From Desulfovibrio sp. JC010 (GTDB lineage: Bacteria; Desulfobacterota; Desulfovibrionia; Desulfovibrionales; Desulfovibrionaceae): 64,000 bases of DNA. The stretch is taken from NCBI RefSeq assembly GCF_010470675.1, contig NZ_VOIQ01000005.1:186001-250000 (forward strand), given 5' to 3'. How positions within the stretch are numbered: the stretch's first letter is position 1; each line of letters starts with the position of its first letter. Position numbers and translations under genes: made by a program. This document shows, piece by piece, positions 59,218 through 64,000 of this stretch. The notes under the pieces are model-generated. The model ran no database searches, had not been told where the DNA came from, and saw only the letters and a program-made list of their open reading frames with translations.

Positions 59218-60231
59218 TTAGCGCATCAAATCCTGTATTTTTTTTAAAACCGTTTCAGGTTCTATTCTACGCAGACATTCCCGGTCTTTTTTGCAATTGC
59301 TTTTGCCGTGCAGTGAGCAGGGGCGGCATTCCATTTCTGACTCAAGCACAACATCACGCTTTCCTGCGGGGTAGAATCCCCATGCTTTTGAGGTCGGTCC
59401 GAACATGGCGATTACCGGGGTGGATACGGAAGCGGCCAGATGCATGGGGCCGGAATCCCCGGTGATCAGCAGGGCGGATTTTTCCAGCAGGGCGCAGGTC
59501 TCGCGCAGCTGAAGCTGACTGGTGAAGTTTGCTCCATGGGATTGCGGCTCGAAGACGTTGTCGTCGCGTCCGATGATTGCCCAGTTTATGGATGCAACAT
59601 CGAGCATGGCGATGAGTTTCTGCCAGTTTTCTTCGGGCCATGCTTTGTCGGGATGAGTGGCGTAGGGATGCAGGGCGATGAAATTTTGACCTAGGTCATG
59701 TTCTTCCATGAGTGTTCGGATGATATTTCTTTCGTTATCAGCCAGATAGATACGCGGCAGAAGTTCCGGGGCTTCCGGGATTTCTTCTTCGAGGGCGGAA
59801 GCGTATCGTTGGGTGACCCGCAGTTGGGAAAGTCTTTCGTCCAGTTTGGGAGAACGGGTCAGCCTGAACATGCGCCGATCAAGGGAAAATTTGTTGTAGC
59901 GGGAAACTTTTCCTTTCCAGCGTGCGGCAAGGATTCTGGAGCGCAGGGTGGAGTGCAGGTCGATGAGTTCGCATCCTTCGTACTCGGCGGCGAGTTGTCC
60001 GGCCTTTTTAATCCATGCCAGATCACCGAGGTCTTTTTTATCAAGACTGATGACTTTTGTGATATGGGGATTATTTTCTAATACAGGGCTGCTGGAAACT
60101 TTGGTAATAACCGAGAAAGTGCAGTTGTATTTATTTGCCCAGTACTCGATTACCCCGGTGGTCAGGACCACGTCACCGAGGGCACTGAGCCTGAAAACGA
60201 CTTTGTGATTTGTGTTTGGCATTGCGCGCAT
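59218..60231 (-). CDS. GT9-family (heptosyltransferase-like) glycosyltransferase
   Basis: A 337 aa cytoplasmic glycosyltransferase of the ADP-heptose:LPS type. KVVFRLSALGDVVLTTGVI (about 9-27) is the usual start. LLITGDSGPMHLAASVSTP (about 251-269) is the signature. FIALHPYATHPDKAWPEENW is the linker to the donor domain. A C-terminal cysteine group (CRPCSLHGKSNCKKDREC) is common in this subgroup. It probably adds heptose to the LPS core. ATG 60222 is an alternative start. The ribosome binding site is weak in either case. Confidence 0.9.
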   Translation of the reverse strand: MRAMPNTNHKVVFRLSALGDVVLTTGVIEYWANKYNCTFSVITKVSSSPVLENNPHITKVISLDKKDLGDLAWIKKAGQLAAEYEGCELIDLHSTLRSRILAARWKGKVSRYNKFSLDRRMFRLTRSPKLDERLSQLRVTQRYASALEEEIPEAPELLPRIYLADNERNIIRTLMEEHDLGQNFIALHPYATHPDKAWPEENWQKLIAMLDVASINWAIIGRDDNVFEPQSHGANFTSQLQLRETCALLEKSALLITGDSGPMHLAASVSTPVIAMFGPTSKAWGFYPAGKRDVVLESEMECRPCSLHGKSNCKKDRECLRRIEPETVLKKIQDLMR

Positions 60232-60387
60232 ATTTTATGTGTGAAGCTCAAAAGGTCAATGTCTTTTTTTTGTGCTCTAACTGTTTGAACTCTTGTTGAT
60301 TTTAATTTAAGATTATATTTTGTAGCAAAACCGTAGGAAATCTGGGCTGAAACGGCCCTATTTCTGTTGCGCCACTATCTGGGTTCT

Positions 60388-60426
60388 GATACTGATGCCA
60401 GTATCAAAAAGATGCCGGATGGCGTC
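60388..60426 (+). promoter_or_regulatory. Two small inverted repeats in the CNNM leader
   Basis: TGATACTG-atg-CCAGTATCA (about 60387-60406, imperfect) and GATGCC-GGAT-GGCGTC (60411-60426). They lie 30-70 bases before the start codon, where no Shine-Dalgarno sequence is seen. They may be operators or leader RNA hairpins. Confidence 0.4.
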
Positions 60427-60452
60427 ATTCAACAACTTTAACTCAAAAATTA

Positions 60453-61520
60453 ATGCTGGAATTAATACTTTCCGTCAGTGTAGCCACACTTGTTTCCGCC
60501 TACTGTTCAGTCAGTGAAGCCGTATTTTATTCCTTTCCTTGGAGCAGGATCGAAACCCTGCGCAAGGAAGGTCACAAATCCGGGGCGATTCTGCATAAGC
60601 TGCGTGCCAATGTGGACCGGCCCATCACTGCCATTCTGACCCTCAATACTGTTGCCCATACTGCCGGGGCCGCTTTTGCCGGTGCTGCATGGGCATCTGT
60701 TTACGGGGCGGAGACCCTGCCTTGGTTCACGCTTGGATTTACAATCGTCATTCTCGTTCTGTCTGAGATTCTGCCCAAGACCATCGGCGTGCTTTACTGT
60801 GAACCTCTGGGACGGGTGCTGGCCCGGCCCATGGAAATTTTAATCTGGATATTTCTTCCGGTTATCTGGATCTGCGGTATTTTTTCGCGTCTTGTTAACA
60901 GAAACAAGAGCTGTGAAGGACCGCAGGCCACGGAAGATGATATAAAAGCTATGGTCAGCCTGACCAGGAGATCCGGGGCGATCAAACCGTATGAAGCCCT
61001 CTCAATTGCCAACATCCTGTCGTTGGACGACAAGATTGTTGAGCAGATTATGACTCCCCGGACTGTTGTGTTCTCTCTTCCTGCTGAGATGACCGTAGCG
61101 GAGGCCCATGCCAAGTACAGCGCATGGCCGCACAGCCGTATTCCCGTTTATGAAGGTGATGATCCTGAAGACATTGTCGGGGTTATTTACAGGCGTTCTG
61201 TTTTTGAAGCGCTTGCGGATGACCATGATGATGTGAAGCTTTCAGAGTTGATGAAACCGGTCCGTTTTGCGCTGGAAAACATCACTCTGGATAAGTTGCT
61301 GGTCAAATTCCTTGAAAGCCGCATGCATTTGTTTGTGGTGCTGGATGAATACGGCGGAATGTCAGGGGTTGTAACCCTTGAAGATGTAATGGAAGAGATC
61401 CTCGGCAGCGAGATCGTGGACGAGACCGATCAGGTTGTGGACATGCGCGAACTCGCCCGCAGGAGAAGAAAAGAACTGGTCGTCAGCAAGGAAGAAGCTT
61501 CCGCTGACGTTTCGAAATAA
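60453..61520 (+). CDS. CNNM/DUF21 membrane protein with CBS pair
   Basis: A 355 aa membrane protein of the CNNM/HlyC-CorC family. The DUF21 part (about 1-170) has an N-terminal helix with SVSEAVFYSFPWSRIETLR and further helices (FTIVILVLSEILPKTIGVLYCEPLG). A CBS pair follows (about 190-320; IMTPRTVVFSLP and LFVVLDEYGGMSGVVTLEDVMEEILG). The C-terminal CorC_HlyC domain of longer relatives is absent. Magnesium or sodium transport is suggested by the family. The gene ends 14 bp before ccmE and might be co-transcribed. No clear ribosome binding site. Confidence 0.88.
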   Translation: MLELILSVSVATLVSAYCSVSEAVFYSFPWSRIETLRKEGHKSGAILHKLRANVDRPITAILTLNTVAHTAGAAFAGAAWASVYGAETLPWFTLGFTIVILVLSEILPKTIGVLYCEPLGRVLARPMEILIWIFLPVIWICGIFSRLVNRNKSCEGPQATEDDIKAMVSLTRRSGAIKPYEALSIANILSLDDKIVEQIMTPRTVVFSLPAEMTVAEAHAKYSAWPHSRIPVYEGDDPEDIVGVIYRRSVFEALADDHDDVKLSELMKPVRFALENITLDKLLVKFLESRMHLFVVLDEYGGMSGVVTLEDVMEEILGSEIVDETDQVVDMRELARRRRKELVVSKEEASADVSK

Positions 61521-61534
61521 AACGGAGAATAAGA

Positions 61535-61951
61535 ATGGCCAAGAAAGGCGGAAAAGGCGTCTACATTGCCGCCTTGATCCTTTTTCTCGGTGGACTTGGG
61601 TACCTGATTTATTCAGGTGTTTCACAGGACAGCGTGTATTTTCTTAATGTTTCCGAGGCCCTTGCCATGGAAGAGTCCGAGCTTGGACAGGCAAGGCTGT
61701 TCGGCAAGGTGGCTCCTCAGAATATTGAATCCAAAGCCGGAGGGCTGGGGGTTGCTTTTGATCTGACTGATCAGGAGAAAAATACACAGACCATCCGTGT
61801 AGATTACAGCGGTGCAGTGCCTGACACTTTCAAAGAAGGTGTCGAGGTTATTGTTGAGGGTAATTTTGTCAATGGACACAAGATGTTCAAGGCAACTTCC
61901 CTCATTACCAAGTGTCCGTCCAAGTACGAGAAGGAAAACCGCGAGGGTTGA
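61535..61951 (+). CDS. ccmE: Cytochrome c maturation protein CcmE, Cys-type
   Basis: A 138 aa periplasmic heme chaperone held by an N-terminal membrane helix (VYIAALILFLGGLGYLIYSG, about 9-28) and an OB-fold domain. The heme-binding position, normally His in H-x3-Y, is Cys127 in LITKCPSKYEKE, giving the C-x3-Y variant described for Desulfovibrio and some archaea. Such systems work without CcmH and CcmG. The following genes ccmF and ccmA fit. GGAG precedes the ATG. Confidence 0.94.
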   Translation: MAKKGGKGVYIAALILFLGGLGYLIYSGVSQDSVYFLNVSEALAMEESELGQARLFGKVAPQNIESKAGGLGVAFDLTDQEKNTQTIRVDYSGAVPDTFKEGVEVIVEGNFVNGHKMFKATSLITKCPSKYEKENREG

Positions 61952-62009
61952 TCCCTTGCGGAACTGATCCGTTTAAAAAAGATTTTATCCGTAATGGAGT
62001 AATTATAAT

Positions 62010-63887
62010 ATGCAGCTTTTTGCTAACCTTCTGCTCCTCATCGCCCTGCTTGCGGCGTTGGGGGCGGGTGCTTATGCGTGCCTTGCCCTGCTCACGGGCA
62101 AACGCAGCGTGCTGGATTTGATTGACAAAGCGAATATGGCAATTGCCGGTCTGATTACAGGTTCCAGTGTCATTTTGACTATCGGCCTTATCAACCGGGA
62201 TTACTCATTCAAATATATCTACGAATACGTAGATAATACACTGCCCATTTTTTATACGCTTACAGCATTCTGGGCCGGGGCTGACGGTTCCCTGCTTTTC
62301 TGGATGCTGTCCATTGCGATTATGGGTGTTATCTTTTCCAGACTGGCTCTTTTTAAAGAGTTTTCCGAAAAAACAAGACTGTATTACTGGCTGTTTTACA
62401 TGGCGGTGCAGGCTTTTTTCCTGCTCCTGCTGACCAGTTGGTCCAATCCTTTTATGGAACTGGTCCCCACCCCGGCGGACGGGCACGGTCTTAACCCGCT
62501 GCTGCGTAACCCCGGTATGATATTTCATCCGCCGCTGCTGTTCCTCGGCTATGCCGGATTTACAAGTCCTGCTGCGCTGGCTCTTGCAGCCTACATTTCA
62601 GGTGAGCTGAAATCATGGGTGTCCTTTTGCCGTAACTGGAATATTCTCTCCTGGATTTTCCTTACCGCAGGAATCGTACTCGGCTGCTGGTGGTCCTACA
62701 TGGAACTGGGCTGGGGCGGTTACTGGGCATGGGACCCGGTGGAAAATGCTTCACTTATCCCGTGGCTCAGCGCATCTGCTTTCATGCATACCGCCATCAT
62801 TCAGATCAAACGCAAGGCCCTGCATCGGACCAATGTCTTTCTCATGAGCCTGACTCTGCTGCTGTGCATCTTTGCCACCTATCTGGTGCGCTCCGGTGTT
62901 GTGCAGTCCCTGCATGCTTACGGTGAGAACGGAGTCGGGCTGCCGCTGCTGCTTTTCCTGATGTCCAACCTTGCTGTTATCGTGTTTGTGCTGGTGGTCG
63001 GACCCCGTCCTGAAAGCAGGACACTTTCCGGCCTGAACAGCAGGCAGGGTATGCTGGTTATTGCTGCGTGGGCCTTCCTCGGTCTCGGCCTTGTGGTCGG
63101 TCTGGGAACCATGTGGCCGGTGATCAGCAAGATGTGGAGTGCCAATCCGGTGGGCCTTGACGCACGGTTTTACAACCGGGTCTGTCTGCCCCTGTTCAGC
63201 CTGATTATCCTTATTTTTACTGTCTGCCCGTGGTTCAATTGGAAAGAAGGTATTTTCGATAAACGCGGCCTGTTTCTCGTGGGCGGTGCTTTTATCGGCG
63301 GCGGCGCAATCAGTTATGTTTGCGGCCTGCATAATCCCCTCGGCCTGATTACCAGTGCTGCGGCAATTGCTTCTCTTGTGGGAATCATCGGCGTTTTCGC
63401 TTTCATCCCACAATTGCGCAAAGTCCGCTCCATGATCGGGGTTTACGGACTGCATTTCGGGGTGGCTCTTGTTTTCCTCGGCGTAGCGTGGTCCGGTCCC
63501 AACAAGGTTGAGCACCAGTATGTGGTCAAACAGGGCGAAAGTGTGCAGCTCGGCACCTATTCCGTTACCTTTAAAAGGATTACCGAAGGACAGACTCCCG
63601 AGATGGCGCATATTGCCGCTATTCTGGAAGTTACCGAGAACGGTAAACCTGTCGGCCTGATGGCTCCTGAGCGTCGTCTGTACCGCAACTTTGATCAGCC
63701 TTTTGCTGAAGTTTCGGTTATTCCCAGCCTCGGCAGCGAAATTTACGCTACCTTGCTGAGTGTTGATGCTGAAGGTAACGCAACGCTTAAGATGAGCCTT
63801 AATCCGCTAATCAACTGGCTCTGGATCGGCGGCACCCTGATGTGTCTGTTCGGATTCATGGCTTTCAGAAAACCGAAACTCTCTTAG
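62010..63887 (+). CDS. ccmF: Cytochrome c heme lyase subunit CcmF
   Basis: A 625 aa membrane protein with about 14-15 helices that attaches heme to apocytochrome. The WWD heme-handling motif is in GGYWAWDPVENASLIPWL (about 230-247). Histidines at the membrane edges that bind heme are in NPGMIFHPPLLFLGY and SASAFMHTAIIQI. A soluble C-terminal part runs from about 495 to 600, with a final helix. It is a little shorter than proteobacterial CcmF of about 650 aa. It follows ccmE by 58 bp. Confidence 0.95.
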   Translation: MQLFANLLLLIALLAALGAGAYACLALLTGKRSVLDLIDKANMAIAGLITGSSVILTIGLINRDYSFKYIYEYVDNTLPIFYTLTAFWAGADGSLLFWMLSIAIMGVIFSRLALFKEFSEKTRLYYWLFYMAVQAFFLLLLTSWSNPFMELVPTPADGHGLNPLLRNPGMIFHPPLLFLGYAGFTSPAALALAAYISGELKSWVSFCRNWNILSWIFLTAGIVLGCWWSYMELGWGGYWAWDPVENASLIPWLSASAFMHTAIIQIKRKALHRTNVFLMSLTLLLCIFATYLVRSGVVQSLHAYGENGVGLPLLLFLMSNLAVIVFVLVVGPRPESRTLSGLNSRQGMLVIAAWAFLGLGLVVGLGTMWPVISKMWSANPVGLDARFYNRVCLPLFSLIILIFTVCPWFNWKEGIFDKRGLFLVGGAFIGGGAISYVCGLHNPLGLITSAAAIASLVGIIGVFAFIPQLRKVRSMIGVYGLHFGVALVFLGVAWSGPNKVEHQYVVKQGESVQLGTYSVTFKRITEGQTPEMAHIAAILEVTENGKPVGLMAPERRLYRNFDQPFAEVSVIPSLGSEIYATLLSVDAEGNATLKMSLNPLINWLWIGGTLMCLFGFMAFRKPKLS

Positions 63888-63897
63888 GCGGATTGCA

Positions 63898-64000
63898 GTG
63901 TCTGAGAATGGAAGCATAGCTCTTAAGGTGCGCAAGGCAGCCAAGTTCTTCGGGACAAGGCTGATCTTCAAGGATGTCAGTTGCGATGTGCTGCGCGGGG
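63898..64000 (+). CDS. ccmA: CcmA-like ABC ATPase, 5' end only
   Basis: Only the first 34 codons are in the window. The start is GTG 63898, 10 bases after the ccmF stop. The sequence LKVRKAAKFFGTRLIFKDVS is the usual opening of an ABC ATPase before the Walker A motif. CcmA, the heme-release ATPase, is expected after ccmF in this operon type; the cut prevents confirmation. Confidence 0.75.
   Translation, partial: MSENGSIALKVRKAAKFFGTRLIFKDVSCDVLRG

Noticed and set aside
1-64000. CRISPR arrays, tRNA and rRNA genes, insertion sequences, prophage genes
   Set aside because: Searched by eye on both strands. The palindromic elements are dispersed rather than regularly spaced, no TpsiC-arm pattern with a fitting acceptor stem was found, and no transposase, integrase or phage gene is present.

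Overview
The window looks like chromosomal DNA of a Gram-negative, anaerobic, sulfate-reducing delta-proteobacterium of the Desulfovibrio / Maridesulfovibrio type. The inference rests on a periplasmic-type cobaltochelatase CbiK behind a cobalamin riboswitch with a B12/iron ABC transporter and CobI, a CcmE with Cys in place of the heme-binding His, a Wtp tungstate transporter, a folded-in exosortase/EPS locus, and many copies of a composite palindromic intergenic repeat. No tRNA, rRNA, CRISPR array, insertion sequence or prophage was seen.

Layout. 1-5.7 kb: DNA replication and repair (dnaX, ybaB, recR, recD2). 5.9-8.2 kb: a large cyclic-di-GMP protein on the minus strand, divergent from the next block. 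8.4-28.6 kb: one co-directional 14-gene exopolysaccharide cluster of the exosortase type (glycosyltransferase, polymerase, two heparinase-family proteins, exosortase-EpsI fusion, TPR lipoprotein, initiating sugar transferase, export protein, beta-barrel, chain-length protein, tyrosine kinase, ATPase, sulfotransferase, flippase). 28.6-31.9 kb: wtpABC tungstate uptake plus a small ribbon-helix-helix-like protein. 31.95-32.48 kb: a gene-free stretch holding an array of TGTGCA sites, a sigma-54-type promoter and an intrinsic terminator, which together predict a small RNA of about 140 nt. 32.5-35.2 kb: an FMN 2-hydroxyacid dehydrogenase, a TauE-type permease and a GntR/FadR regulator. 35.5-47.3 kb: mixed housekeeping and stress genes (rsgA, kinase-like protein, Usp, binding protein, arsC, serine ammonia-lyase, periplasmic glutaminase, two oligopeptide ABC ATPases, trmFO, MATE). 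47.3-52.0 kb: cobalamin riboswitch, cbiK, B12/Fe ABC transporter, cobI. 52.0-60.2 kb: higBA, aminotransferase, asd, metF, mutT, ABC-F, GIY-YIG, GT9. 60.4-64 kb: CNNM/CBS protein and the start of a ccm cytochrome c maturation operon (ccmE, ccmF, partial ccmA).

How parts work together. The EPS cluster encodes most of a Wzx/Wzy-type pathway: initiating transferase, flippase, polymerase, chain-length control, export protein, and modification by sulfation and lyase-like enzymes; the neighbouring c-di-GMP protein is a plausible regulator. Only one ordinary glycosyltransferase is present and no exosortase substrate is visible, so other genes must lie elsewhere. The B12 block pairs metal insertion in the periplasm with uptake and corrinoid synthesis under riboswitch control.

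The two most unusual things are (1) the candidate sigma-54-dependent small RNA at about 32.12-32.41 kb, with three pyrimidine tracts that resemble an anti-Shine-Dalgarno sequence, and (2) a family of about 15 mosaic palindromic elements whose 3' end carries a GCCGAAGGC or GCCGGAGGC mini-hairpin and always faces a gene boundary, in several cases supplying the apparent ribosome binding site.
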